From: Odiellus spinosus
Taxonomy: Eukaryota > Arthropoda > Arachnida > Opiliones > Phalangiidae
Direction: 5' to 3'
Assembly (NCBI GenBank): GCA_963920705.1
Contig: CAWUCO010000251.1
Coordinates: 558,001 to 622,000, forward strand
Length of the DNA: 64,000 nucleotides
Both the position numbers and the translations under genes were made by a program. Below the pieces are notes generated by a model. It had not been told where the DNA came from. It was given only the letters and a program-made list of their open reading frames with translations, and did not search any database. Shown here piece by piece: positions 11,863 to 25,640 of the stretch. Each line of letters begins with the position of its first letter. The first letter of the stretch is position 1.

Positions 11863-14800
11863 CTCTTATTATTTAGACTGTCCATTAATTGCTCTTTCGA
11901 TGACTTTGGTTTTGTCTAAATTGCAAAATTGTGACAAATATAAAATTGGTTAAAATTAAGCAAAAACACTTAAAAATCCAAGATTATTGTATTCAAATGG
12001 ACACAAAACTTTTGATTTTAAAGCGATTTAGACAAAATTAAGACCACTCGAAAGACCAAATTTTGATCTATCTAAAAAACAAGAGTTTTGGAAAATCCGT
12101 TGAAAAACATGGAAAATATGGCCAATTCAAAAAACATCTAATATCAAAAAGCGAATTTTTAAAATCTGAAATTTGACTATTTTGATATTGTATGATTTTT
12201 TTGAATTGGCCATATTTTTCTTGTTTTTCAACGGATTTTTGAAAACTCTTATTATTTAGACTGTCCATTAATTGCTCTTTCGAATGACTTTGGTTTTGTT
12301 TAAATTGCAAAATTGTGACAAATATAAAATTGGTTAAAATTAAGCAAAAACACTTAAAAATCCAAGATTATTGTATTCAAAAAGACACAAAACTTTTGAT
12401 TTTAAAGCGATTTAGACAAAATTAAGACCACTCGAAAGACCAAATTTTGGTCTATCTAAAAAACAAGAGTTTTGGAAAATCCGTTGAAAAACATGGAAAA
12501 TATGGCCAATTCAAAAAACATCTAATATCAAAAAGCGAATTTTTAAAATCTGAAATTTGACTATTTTGATATTGTATGATTTTTTTGAATTGGCCATATT
12601 TTTCTTGTTTTTCAACGGATTTTTGAAAACTCTTATTATTTAGACTGTCCATTAATTGCTCTTTCGAATGACTTTGGTTTTGTCTAAATTGCAAAATTGT
12701 GACAAATATAAAATTGGTTAAAATTAAGCAAAAACACTTAAAAATCCAAGATTATTGGATTCAAATGGACACAAAACTTTTGATTTTAAAGCGATTTAGA
12801 CAAAATTAAGACCACTCGAAAGACCAAATTTTGGTCTATCTAAAAAACAAGAGTTTTGGAAAATCCGTTGAAAAACATGGAAAATATTACCAATTGAAAA
12901 AACATCTAATATCAAAAAGCGAATTTTTAAAATCTGAAATTTGACTATTTTGATATTGTATGATTTTTTGAATTGGCCATATTTTTCTTGTTTTTTAACG
13001 GATTTTTGAAAACTCTTATTATTTAGACTGTCCATTAATTGCTCTTTCGAATGACTTTGGTTTTGACTAAATTGCCAAAACGTGACAAATATAAAATTGG
13101 TTAAAATTAAGCAAAAATGCTTAAAAATCCAAGATTATTGGATTCAAATGGACACAAAACTTTTGATTTTTAAGCGATTTAGACAAAATTAAGACCACTC
13201 GAAAGAGCAAATATTGGTCTATCTAAAAAACAAGAGTTTTGGAAAATCCGTTGAAAAACATGGAAAATATAGACAATTCAAAAAACATCTAATATCAAAA
13301 AGCGAATTTTGAAAATCTGAAATTTGACTATATTGATATTGTATGGTTTCTTGAATTGGCCTTATTTTTTTTGGTTTTCAACGGATCTTTGAAAATTCTT
13401 ATTATTTAGACTGTCCATTAATTGCTCTTTCGAATGACTTTGGTTTTGTCTAAATTGCAAAATTGTGACAAATATAAAATTGGTTAAAATTAAGCAAAAA
13501 TACTTAAAAATCCAAGATTATTGGATTCAAATGGACACAAAACTTTTGATTTTTAAGCGATTTAGACAAAATTAAGACCACTCGAAAGAGCAAATATTGG
13601 TCTATCTAAAAAACAAGAGTTTTGGAAAATCCGTTGAAAAACATGGAAAATATGGCCAATTCAAAAAACATCTAATATCAAAAAGCGAATTTTTAAAATC
13701 TGAAATTTGACTATTTTGATATTGTATGATTTCTTGAATTGGCCATATTTTTCTTGTTTTTCAACGGATTTTTGAAAACTCTTATTATTTAGACTGTCCA
13801 TTAATTGCTCTTTCGAATGACTTTGGTTTTGTCTAAATTGCCAAAACGTGACAAATATAAAATTGGTTAAAATTAAGCAAAAACGCTTAAAAATCCAAGA
13901 TTATTGGATTCAAATGGACACAAAACTTTTGAATTTAAAGCGATTTAGACAAAATTAAGACCACTCGAAAGAGCAAATATTGGTCTATCTAAAAAACAAG
14001 AGTTTTGGAAAATCCGTTGAAAAACATGGAAAATATGGCCAATTCAAAAAACATCTAATATCAAAAAGCGAATTTTTAAAATCTGAAATTTGACTATTTT
14101 GATATTGTATGATTTCTTGAATTGGCCATATTTTTCTTGTTTTTCAACGGATTTTTGAAAACTCTTATTATTTAGACTGTCCATTAATTGCTCTTTCGAA
14201 TGACTTTGGTTTTGTCTAAATTGCAAAATTGTGACAAATATAAAATTGGTTAAAATTAAGCAAAAATACTTAAAAATCCAAGATTATTGGATTCAAATGG
14301 ACACAAAACTTTTGATTTTTAAGCGATTTAGACAAAATTAAGACCACTCGAAAGAGCAAATATTGGTCTATCTAAAAAACAAGAGTTTTGGAAAATCCGT
14401 TGAAAAACATGGAAAATATGGCCAATTCAAAAAACATCTAATATCAAAAAGCGAATTTTTAAAATCTGAAATTTGACTATTTTGATATTGTATGATTTCT
14501 TGAATTGGCCATATTTTTCTTGTTTTTCAACGGATTTTTGAAAACTCTTATTATTTAGACTGTCCATTAATTGCTCTTTCGAATGACTTTGGTTTTGTCT
14601 AAATTGCAAAATTGTGACAAATATAAAATTGGTTAAAATTAAGCAAAAATACTTAAAAATCCAAGATTATTGGATTCAAATGGACACAAAACTTTTGATT
14701 TTTAAGCGATTTAGACAAAATTAAGACCACTCGAAAGAGCAAATATTGGTCTATCTAAAAAACAAGAGTTTTGGAAAATCCGTTGAAAAACATGGAAAAT

Positions 14801-14927
14801 ATGGCCAATTCAAAAAACATCTAATATCAAAAAGCGAATTTTTAAAATCTGAAATTTGACTATTTTGATATTGTATGATTTCTTGAATTGGCCATATTTT
14901 TCTTGTTTTTCAACGGATTTTTGAAAA
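11863..14927. repeat. Higher-order repeat, copy 3 (8 monomers)
   Basis: Starts are 11863, 12246, 12630, 13013, 13396, 13779, 14162 and 14545. The first five match copy 2 at an offset of 2299 bp with one clear change (GGTTTTGTTT near 12300). The last four match 8032-9563 of copy 1 at an offset of about 5364 bp. The monomer at 13396 fits both relationships. The copy is therefore a composite of copies 1 and 2, as unequal exchange between them would produce. Confidence 0.9.
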
Positions 14928-15310
14928 CTCTTATTATTTAGACTGTCCATTAATTGCTCTTTCGAATGACTTTGGTTTTGTCTAAATTGCCAAAACGTGA
15001 CAAATATAAAATTGGTTAAAATTAAGCAAAAACGCTTAAAAATCCAAGATTATTGGATTCAAATGGACACAAAACTTTTGATTTTAAAGCGATTTAGACA
15101 AAATTAAGACCACTCGAAAGAACAAATATTGGTCTATCTAAAAAACAAGAGTTTTGGAAAATCCGTTGAAAAACATGGAAAATATGGCCAATTCAAAAAA
15201 CATCTAATATCAAAAAGCGAATTTTTAAAATCTGAAATTTGTCTATTTTGATATTGTATGATTTTTTGAATTGGCCATATTTTTCTTGTTTTTCAACGGA
15301 TTTTTGAAAA
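14928..15310. repeat. Single linker monomer
   Basis: This monomer has CCAAAACG, ACGCTT, GATTTTAAAG, GAACAAATATTGG and TTTGTCTATTTTG, a combination not matching its neighbours. It separates the 8/6/8 higher-order region from the copy of the window's left end. TTTGTCTATTTTG recurs in monomers at 20667 and 21815. Confidence 0.85.
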
Positions 15311-16840
15311 CTCTTATTATTTAGACTGTCCATTAATTGCTCTTTCGATGACTTTGGTTTTGTCTAAATTGCCAAAACGTGACAAATATAAAATTGGTTA
15401 AAATTAAGCAAAAACGCTTAAAAATCCAAGATTATTGGATTCAAATGGACACAAAACTTTTGATTTTAAAGCGATTTAGACAAAATTAAGACCACTCGAA
15501 AGACCAAATTTTGGTCTATTTAAAAAACCAGAGGTTTGGAAATCCGTTGAAAAACATGGAAAATATGGCCAATTTAAAAAACATCTAATATCAAAAAGCG
15601 AATTTTTAAAATCTGAAATTTGACTATTTTGATATTGTATGATTTCTTGAATTGGCCATATTTTACTTATTTTTCAACGAATTTTTGAAAACTCTTATTA
15701 TTTAGACTGTCCATTAATTGCTCTTTCGAATGACTTTGGTTTTGTCTAAATTGCCAAAACGTGACAAATATAAAGTTGGTTAAAATTAAGCAAAAACGCT
15801 TAAAAATCCAAGATTATTGGATTCAAATGGACACAAAACTTTTGATTTTAAAGCGATTTAGACAAAATTAAGACCACTCGAAAGACCAAATTTTGGTCTA
15901 TCTAAAAAACAAGAGTTTTGGAAAATCCGTTGAAAAACATGGAAAATATGGCCAATTCAAAAAACATCTAATATCAAAAAGCGAATTTTTAAAATCTGAA
16001 ATTTGACTATTTTGATATTGTATGATTTTTTGAATTGGCCATATTTTTCTTGTTTTTTAACGGATTTTTGAAAACTCTTATTATTTAGACTGTCCATTAA
16101 TTGCTCTTTCGAATGACTTTGGTTTTGACTAAATTGCCAAAACGTGACAAATATAAAATTGGTTAAAATTAAGCAAAAATGCTTAAAAATCCAAGATTAT
16201 TGGATTCAAATGGACACAAAACTTTTGATTTTTAAGCGATTTAGACAAAATTAAGACCACTCGAAAGAGCAAATATTGGTCTATCTAAAAAACAAGAGTT
16301 TTGGAAAATCCGTTGAAAAACATGGAAAATATAGACAATTCAAAAAACATCTAATATCAAAAAGCGAATTTTTAAAATCTGAAATTTGACTATTTTGATA
16401 TTGTATGGTTTCTTGAATTGGCCTTATTTTTTTTGTTTTTCAACGGATTTTTGAAAATTCTTATTATTTAGACTGTCCATTAATTGCTCTTTCGAATGAC
16501 TTTGGTTTTGTCTAAATTGCAAAATTGTGACAAATATAAAATTGGTTAAAATTAAGCAAAAAAACTTAAAAATCCAAGATTATTGGATTCAAATGGACAC
16601 AAAACTTTTGATTTTTAAGCGATTTAGACAAAATTAAGACCACTCGAAAGAGCAAATATTGGTCTATCTAAAAAACAAGAGTTTTGGAAAATCCGTTCAA
16701 AAACATGGAAAATATGGCCAATTCAAAAAACATCTAATATCAAAAAGCGAATTTTTAAAATCTGAAATTTGACTATTTTGATATTGTATGATTTCTTGAA
16801 TTGGCCATATTTTTCTTGTTTTTCAACGGATTTTTGAAAA
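15311..16840. repeat. Second copy of 1-1530
   Basis: Starts are 15311, 15692, 16075 and 16458. The CCAGAGGTTTGG T-type monomer, the TTTTTTAACGG monomer, the G monomer and the AAAAAACTT/CCGTTCAAAAAC monomer appear in the same order as at 1-1530. After 16840 the offset to the left region changes from 15310 to about 13398 and then 12636, so the larger copy is a mosaic that lacks several left-end monomers. Confidence 0.92.
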
Positions 16841-17223
16841 CTCTTATTATTTAGACTGTCCATTAATTGCTCTTTCGAATGACTTTGGTTTTGTCTAAAT
16901 TGCCAAAACGTGACAAATATAAAATTGGTTAAAATTAAGCAAAAACGCTTAAAAATCCAAGATTATTGGATTCAAATGGACACAAAACTTTTGAATTTCA
17001 AGCGATTTAGACAAAATTAAGACGACTCGAAAGAACAAATATTGGTCTATCTAAAAAACAAGAGTTTTTGAAAATCCGTTGAAAAACATGGAAAATATGG
17101 CCAATTCAAAAAACATCTAATATCAAAAAGCGAATTTTTAAAATCTGAAATTTGACTATTTTGATATTGTATGATTTCTTGAATTGGCCATATTTTTCTT
17201 GTTTTTCAACGGATTTTTGAAAA
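16841..17223. repeat. X-type monomer at a copy junction
   Basis: This monomer is closest to the one at 3443 (offset 13398), sharing TTCGAATGAC, GAATTTCAAG and GAACAAATATTGG. It has its own changes, GACGACTCG and GAGTTTTTGAAAATCC. It bridges the copy of 1-1530 and the copy of 4588-6882. Confidence 0.82.
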
Positions 17224-19518
17224 CTCTTATTATTTAGACTGTCCATTAATTGCTCTTTCGATGACTTTGGTTTTGTCTAAATTGCAAAATTGTGACAAAT
17301 ATAAAATTGGTTAAAATTAAGCAAAAACACTTAAAAATCCAAGATTATTGTATTCAAATGGACACAAAACTTTTGATTTTAAAGCGATTTAGACAAAATT
17401 AAGACCACTCGAAAGAGCAAATATTGGTCTATCTAAAAAACAAGAGTTTTGGAAAATCCGTTGAAAAACATGGAAAATATAGACAATTCAAAAAACATCT
17501 AATATCAAAAAGCGAATTTTTAAAATCTGAAATTTGACTATTTTGATATTGTATGATTTTTTGAATTGGCCATATTTTTCTTGTTTTTTAACGGATTTTT
17601 GAAAACTCTTATTATTTAGACTGTCCATTAATTGCCCTTTCGAATGACTTTGGTTTTGACTAAATTGCCAAAACGTGACAAATATAAAATTGGTTAAAAT
17701 TAAGCAAAAATGCTTAAAAATCCAAGATTATTGGATTCAAATGGACACAAAACTTTTGATTTTTAAGCGATTTAGACAAAATTAAGACCACTCGAAAGAG
17801 CAAATTTTGGTCTATCTAAAAAACAAGAGTTTTGGAAAATCCGTTGAAAAACATGGAAAATATAGACAATTCAAAAAACATCTAATGTCAAAAAGCGAAT
17901 TTTTAAAATCTGAAATTTGACTATTTTGATATTGTATGGTTTCTTGAATTGGCCTTATTTTTTTTGTTTTTCAACGGATTTTTGAAAATTCTTATTATTT
18001 AGACTGTCCATTAATTGCTCTTTCGAATGACTTTGGTTTTGTCTAAATTGCAAAATTGTGACAAATATAAAATTGGTTAAAATTAAGCAAAAACACTTAA
18101 AAATCCAAGATTATTGGATTCAAATGGACACAAAACTTTTGATTTTTAAGCGATTTAGACAAAATTAAGACCACTCGAAAGAGCAAATATTGGTCTATCT
18201 AAAAAACAAGAGTTTTGGAAAATCCGTTGAAAAACATGGAAAATATGGCCAATTCAAAAAACATCTAATATCAAAAAGCGAATTTTTAAAATCTGAAATT
18301 TGACTATTTTGATATTGTATGATTTCTTGAATTGGCCATATATTTCTTGTTTTTCAACGGATTTTTGAAAACTCTTATTATTTAGACTGTCCATTAATTG
18401 CTCTTTCGAATGACTTTGGTTTTGTCTAAATTGCCAAAACGTGACAAATATAAAATTGGTTAAAATTAAGCAAAAACGCTTAAAAATCCAAGATTATTGG
18501 ATTCAAATGGACACAAAACTTTTGAATTTCAAGCGATTTAGACAAAATTAAGACCACTCGAAAGAACAAATATTGGTCTATCTAAAAAACAAGAGTTTTG
18601 GAAAATCCGTTGAAAAACATGGAAAATATGGCCAATTCAAAAAACATCTAATATCAAAAAGCGAATTTTTAAAATCTGAAATTTGATTATTTTGATATTG
18701 TATGATTTCTTGAATTGGCCATATTTTTCTTGTTTTTCAACGGATTTTTGAAAACTCTTATTATTTAGACTGTCCATTAATTGCTCTTTCGAATGACTTT
18801 GGTTTTGTCTAAATTGAAAAACGTGACAAATATAAATTTGGTTAAAATTAAGCAAAAACGCTTAAAAATCCAAGATTATTGGATTCAAATGGACACAAAA
18901 CTTTTGAATTTCAAGCGATTTAGACAAAATTAAGACCACTCGAAAGAACAAATATTGGTCTATCTAAAAAACAAGAGTTTTGGAAAATCCGTTGAAAAAC
19001 ATGGAAAATATGGCCAATTCAAAAACATCTAATATCAAAAAGCGAATTTTTAAAATCTGAAATTTGACTATTTTGATATTGTATGATTTCTTGAATTGGC
19101 CATATTTTTCTTGTTTTTCAACGGATTTTTGAAAACTCTTATTATTTAGACTGTCCATTAATTGCTCTTTCGATGACTTTGGTTTTGTCTAAATTGCAAA
19201 ATTGTGACAAATATAAAATTGGTTAAAATTAAGCAAAAACACTTAAAAATCCAAGATTATTGTATTCAAATGGACACAAAACTTTTGATTTTAAAGCGAT
19301 TTAGACAAAATTAAGACCACTCGAAAGACCAAATTTTGGTCTATCTAAAAAACAAGAGTTTTGGAAAATCCGTTGAAAAACATGGAAAATATGGCCAATT
19401 CAAAAAACATCTAATATCAAAAAGCGAATTTTTAAAATCTGAAATTTGACTATTTTGATATTGTATGATTTTTTTGAATTGGCCATATTTTTCTTGTTTT
19501 TCAACGGATTTTTGAAAA
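17224..19518. repeat. Second copy of 4588-6882
   Basis: Starts are 17224, 17606, 17989, 18372, 18755 and 19136. It carries the same private marks in the same order as the left copy. Differences include TTCAAAAACATC in the fifth monomer (one A fewer) and GGTCTATC instead of GATCTATC in the sixth. The sixth monomer combines the start of an N monomer like 9564 with an end like 9947, suggesting a separate exchange. Confidence 0.9.
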
Positions 19519-20666
19519 CTCTTATTATTTAGACTGTCCATTAATTGCTCTTTCGAATGACTTTGGTTTTGTCTAAATTGCAAAATTGTGACAAATATAA
19601 AATTGGTTAAAATTAAGCAAAAACACTTAAAAATCCAAGATTATTGGATTCAAATGGACACAAAACTTTTGATTTTAAAGCGATTTAGACAAAATTAAGA
19701 CCACTCGAAAGACCAAATTTTGGTCTATCTAAAAAACAAGAGTTTTGGAAAATCCGTTGAAAAACATGGAAAATATTACCAATTGAAAAAACATCTAATA
19801 TCAAAAAGCGAATTTTTAAAATCTGAAATTTGACTATTTTGATATTGTATGATTTTTTGAATTGGCCATATTTTTCTTGTTTTTTAACGGATTTTTGAAA
19901 ACTCTTATTATTTAGACTGTCCATTAATTGCTCTTTCGAATGACTTTGGTTTTGACTAAATTGCCAAAACGTGACAAATATAAAATTGGTTAAAATTAAG
20001 CAAAAATGCTTAAAAATCCAAGATTATTGGATTCAAATGGACACAAAACTTTTGATTTTTAAGCGATTTAGACAAAATTAAGACCACTCGAAAGAGCAAA
20101 TATTGGTCTATCTAAAAAACAAGAGTTTTGGAAAATCCGTTGAAAAACATGGAAAATATAGACAATTCAAAAAACATCTAATATCAAAAAGCGAATTTTT
20201 AAAATCTGAAATTTGACTATTTTGATATTGTATGGTTTCTTGAATTGGCCTTATTTTTTTTGGTTTTCAACGGATCTTTGAAAATTCTTATTATTTAGAC
20301 TGTCCATTAATTGCTCTTTCGAATGACTTTGGTTTTGTCTAAATTGCAAAATTGTGACAAATATAAAATTGGTTAAAATTAAGCAAAAATACTTAAAAAT
20401 CCAAGATTATTGGATTCAAATGGACACAAAACTTTTGATTTTTAAGCGATTTAGACAAAATTAAGACCACTCGAAAGAGCAAATATTGGTCTATCTAAAA
20501 AACAAGAGTTTTGGAAAATCCGTTGAAAAACATGGAAAATATGGAAAATTCAAAAAACATCTATTATCAAAAAGCGAATTTTTAAAATCTGAAATTTGAC
20601 TATTTTATATTGTATGATTTCTTGAATTGGCCATATTTTTCTTGTTTTTCAACGGATTTTTGAAAA
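19136..20666. repeat. Partial fourth copy of the higher-order repeat
   Basis: Four monomers (19136, 19519, 19902, 20285) follow the order N, Q, G, V seen in the 8/6/8 region. The G monomer has GGTTTTCAACGGATCTTTG like the one at 7649 and lacks the ACTATATTGAT change, so it is nearer to copy 1. The V monomer has private changes (ATATGGAAAATTC, CTATTATC, one T lost at TTTTATATTG). Confidence 0.82.
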
Positions 20667-22962
20667 CTCATATTATTTAGACTGTCCATTAATTGCTCTT
20701 TCGAATGACTTTGGTTTTGTCTAAATTGCAAAATTGTGACAAATATAAAATTGGTTAAAATTAAGCAAAAACGCTTAAAAATCCAAGATTATTGGATTCA
20801 AATGGACACAAAACTTTTGAATTTCAAGCGATTTAGACAAAATTAAGACCACTCGAAAGAACAAATATTGGTCTATCTAAAAAACAAGAGTTTTGGAAAA
20901 TCCGTTGAAAAACATGGAAAATATGGCCAATTCAAAAAACATCTAATATCAAAAAGCGAATTTTTAAAATCTGAAATTTGTCTATTTTGATATTGTATGA
21001 TTTCTTGAATTGGCCATATTTTTCTTGTTTTTCAACGGATTTTTGAAAACTCTTATTATTTAGACTGTCCATTAATTGCTCTTTCGATGACTTTGGTCTT
21101 GTCTAAATTGCAAAATTGTGACAAATATAAAATTGGTTAAAATTAAGCAAAAACACTTAAAAATCCAAGATTATTGTATTCAAATGGACACAAAACTTTT
21201 GATTTTAAAGCGATTTAGACAAAATTAAGACCACTCGAAAGACCAAATTTTGGTCTATCTAAAAAACAAGAGTTTTGGAGAATCCGTTGAAAAACATGGA
21301 AAATATGGCCAATTCAAAAAACATCTAATATCAAAAAGCGAATTTTTAAAATCTGAAATTTGACTATTTTGATATTGTATGATTTTTTGAATTGGCCATA
21401 TTTTTCTTGTTTTTCAACGGATTTTTGAAAACTCTTATTATTTAGACTGTCCATTAATTGCTCTTTCGAATGACTTTGGTTTTGTCTAAATTGCAAAATT
21501 GTGACAAATATAAAATTGGTTAAAATTAAGCAAAAATACTTAAAAATCCAAGATTATTGGATTCAAATGGACACAAAACTTTTGATTTTTAAGCGATTTA
21601 GACAAAATTAAGACCACTCGAAAGAGCAAATATTGGTCTATCTAAAAAACAAGAGTTTTGGAAAATCCGTTGAAAAACATGGAAAATATGGCCAATTCAA
21701 AAAACATCTAATATCAAAAAGCGAATTTTTAAAATCTGAAATTTGACTATTTTGATATTGTATGATTTCTTGAATTGGCCATATTTTTCTTGTTTTTCAA
21801 CGGATTTTTGAAAACTCTTATTATTTAGACTGTCCATTAATTGCTCTTTCGAATGACTTTGGTTTTGTCTAAATTGCCAAAACGTGACAAATATAAAATT
21901 GGTTAAAATTAAGCAAAAACGCTTAAAAATCCAAGATTATTGGATTCAAATGGACACAAAACTTTTGAATTTCAAGCGATTTAGACAAAATTAAGACCAC
22001 TCGAAAGAACAAATATTGGTCTATCTAAAAAACAAGAGTTTTGGAAAATCCGTTGAAAAACATGGAAAATATGGCCAATTCAAAAAACATCTAATATCAA
22101 AAAGCGAATTTTTAAAATCTGAAATTTGTCTATTTTGATATTGTATGATTTCTTGAATTGGCCATATTTTTCTTGTTTTTCAACGGATTTTTGAAAACTC
22201 TTATTATTTAGACTGTCCATTAATTGCTCTTTCGATGACTTTGGTCTTGTCTAAATTGCAAAATTGTGACAAATATAAAATTGGTTAAAATTAAGCAAAA
22301 ACACTTAAAAATCCAAGATTATTGTATTCAAATGGACACAAAACTTTTGATTTTAAAGCGATTTAGACAAAATTAAGACCACTCGAAAGACCAAATTTTG
22401 GTCTATCTAAAAAACAAGAGTTTTGGAGAATCCGTTGAAAAACATGGAAAATATGGCCAATTCAAAAAACATCTAATATCAAAAAGCGAATTTTTAAAAT
22501 CTGAAATTTGACTATTTTGATATTGTATGATTTTTTGAATTGGCCATATTTTTCTTGTTTTTTAACGGATTTTTGAAAACTCTTATTATTTAGACTGTCC
22601 ATTAATTGCTCTTTCGAATGACTTTGGTTTTGTCTAAATTGCAAAATTGTGACAAATATAAAATTGGTTAAAATTAAGCAAAAACACTTAAAAATCTAAG
22701 ATTATTGGATTCAAATGGACACAAAACTTTTGATTTTTAAGCGATTTAGACAAAATTAAAACCACTCGAAAGAGCAAATATTGGTCTATCTAAAAAACAA
22801 GAGTTTTGGAAAATCCGTTGAAAAACATGGAAAATATGGCAAATTCAAAAAACATCTAATATCAAAAAGCGAATTTTTAAAATCTGAAATTTGACTATTT
22901 TGATATTGTATGATTTCTTGAATTGGCCATATTTTTCTTGTTTTTCAACGGATTTTTGAAAA
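20667..22962. repeat. Three-monomer repeat, two copies (period 1148 bp)
   Basis: The monomers at 20667 and 21050 recur at 21815 and 22198. Diagnostic marks are TTTGTCTATTTTG in the first of each pair, and GGTCTTGTC and TTTTGGAGAATCC in the second. A V monomer (21432) lies between the copies. The second copy is followed by N-type monomers at 22580, which also has AAAATCTAAG and AAAACCACTCG. The first copy opens with CTCATATTATT instead of CTCTTATTATT. Confidence 0.87.
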
Positions 22963-25640
22963 CTCTTATTATTTAGACTGTCCATTAATTGCTCTTTCGA
23001 TGACTTTGGTTTTGTCTAAATTGCAAAATTGTGACAAATATAAAATTGGTTAAAATTAAGCAAAAACACTTAAAAATCCAAGATTATTGTATTCAAATGG
23101 ACACAAAACTTTTGATTTTAAAGCGATTTAGACAAAATTAAGACCACTCGAAAGACCAAATTTTGGTCTATCTAAAAAACAAGAGTTTTGGAAAATCCGT
23201 TGAAAAACATGGAAAAATTACCAATTGAAAAAACATCTAATATCAAAAAGCGAATTTTTAAAATCTGAAATTTGACTATTTTGATATTGTATGATTTTTT
23301 GAATTGGCCATATTTTTCTTGTTTTTCAACGGATTTTTGAAAACTCTTATTATTTAGACTGTCCATTAATTGCTCTTTCGAATGACTTTGGTTTTGTCTA
23401 AATTGCCAAAACGTGACAAATATAAAATTGGTTAAAATTAAGCAAAAACGCTTAAAAATCCAAGATTATTGGTTTCAAATGGACACAAAACTTTTGAATT
23501 TCAAGCGATTTAGACAAAATTAAGACCACTCGAAAGAACAAATATTGGTCTATCTAAAAAACAAGAGTTTTGGAAAATCCGTTGAAAAGCCTGGAAAATA
23601 TGGCCAATTCAAAAAACATCTAATATCAAAAAGCGAATTTTTAAAATCTTAAATTTGACTATTTTGATATTGTATGATTTCTTGAATTGGCCATATTTTT
23701 CTTGTTTTTCAACGGATTTTTTAAAACTCTTATTATTTAGACTGTCCATTAATTGCTCTTTCGAATGACTTTGGTTTTGTCTAAATTGCAAAATTGTGAC
23801 AAATATAAAATTGGTTAAAATTAAGCAAAAACACTTAAAAATTCAAGATTATTGGATTCAAATGGACACAAAACTTTTGATTTTAAAGCGATTTAGACAA
23901 AATTAAGACCACTCGAAAGACCAAATTTTGGTCTATCTAAAAAACAAGAGTTTTGGAAAATCCGTTGAAAAACATGGAAAATATGGCCAATTCAAAAAAC
24001 ATCTAATATCAAAAAGCGAATTTTTAAAATCTGAAATTTGACTATTTTGATATTGTATGATTTTTTGAATTGACCATATTTTTCTTGTTTTTTAACGGAT
24101 TTTTGAAAACTCTTATTATTTAGACTGTCCATTAATTGCTCTTTCGAATGACTTTGGTTTTGACTAAATTGCCAAAACGTGACAAATATAAAATTGGTTA
24201 AAATTAAGCAAAAATGCTTAAAAATCCAAGATTATTGGATTCAAATGGACACAAAACTTTTGATTTTTAAGCGATTTAGACAAAATTAAGACCCCTCGAA
24301 AGAGCAAATATTGGTCTATCTAAAAAACAAGAGTTTTGGAAAATCCGTTGAAAAACATGGAAAATATAGACAATTCAAAAAACATCTAATATCAAAAAGC
24401 GAATTTTTAAAATCTGAAATTTGACTATTTTGATATTGTATGGTTTCTTGAATTGGCCTTATTTTTTTTGGTTTTCAACGGATTTTTGAAAATTCTTATT
24501 ATTTAGACTGTCCATTAATTGCTCTTTCGAATGACTTTGGTTTTGTCTAAATTGCAAAATTGTGACAAATATAAAATTGGTTAAAATTAAGCAAAAACAC
24601 TTAAAACTCCAAGATTATTGGATTCAAATGGACACAAAACTTTTGATTTTTAAGCTATTTAGACAAAATTAAGACCACTCGAAAGAGCAAACATTGGTCT
24701 ATCTAAAAAACAAGAGTTTTGGAAAATCCGTTGAAAAACATGGAAAATGTGGCCAATTCAAAAACATCTAATATCAAAAAGCGAATTTTTAAAATCTGAA
24801 ATTTGACTATTTTGATATTGTATGATTTCTTGAATTGGCCATATTTTTCTTGTTTTTCAACGGATTTTTGAAAACTCTTATTATTTAGACTGTCCATTAA
24901 TTGCTCTTTCGAATGACTTTGGTTTTGTCTAAATTGCCAAAACGTGACAAATATAAAATTGGTTAAAATTAAGCAAAAACGCTTAAAAATCCAAGATTAT
25001 TGGATTCAAATGGACACAAAACTTTTGAATTTCAAGCGATTTAGACAAAATTAAGACCACTAGAAAGAACAAATATTGGTCTATCTAAAAAACAAGAGTT
25101 TTGGAAAATCCGTTGAAAAGCCTGGAAAATATGGCCAATTCAAAAAACATCTAATATCAAAAAGCGAATTTTTAAAATCTTAAATTTGACTATTTTGATA
25201 TTGTATGATTTCTTGAATTGGCCATATTTTTCTTGTTTTTCAACGGATTTTTTAAAACTCTTATTATTTAGACTGTCCATTAATTGCTCTTTCGAATGAC
25301 TTTGGTTTTGTCTAAATTGCAAAATTGTGACAAATATAAAATTGGTTAAAATTAAGCAAAAACACTTAAAAATTCAAGATTATTGGATTCAAATGGACAC
25401 AAAACTTTTGATTTTAAAGCGATTTAGACAAATTTAAGACCACTCGAAAGACCAAATTTTGGTCTATCTAAAAAACAAGAGTTTTGGAAAATCCGTTGAA
25501 AAACATGGAAAATATTACCAATTGAAAAAACATCTAATATCAAAAAGCGAATTTTTAAAATCTGAAATTTGACTATTTTGATATTGTATGATTTTTTGAA
25601 TTGGCCATATTTTTCTTGTTTTTTAACGGATTTTTGAAAA
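22963..25640. repeat. Four-monomer repeat, one copy plus two monomers
   Basis: The monomers at 23344 and 23727 recur at 24875 and 25258 (offset 1531 bp). Marks are AAAAGCCTGG, AAAATCTTAAATTTG, TTTTTTAAAAC and AAAATTCAAG. The second member differs between copies in its left arm (GGCCAATTC at ~23985, TTACCAATTG at ~25515), so one was altered by a Q-type neighbour. The last clear G monomer of the window is at 24110-24492. The monomer at 24493 has AAACTCCAAG, AAGCTATTT and ACATTGG. Confidence 0.86.
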
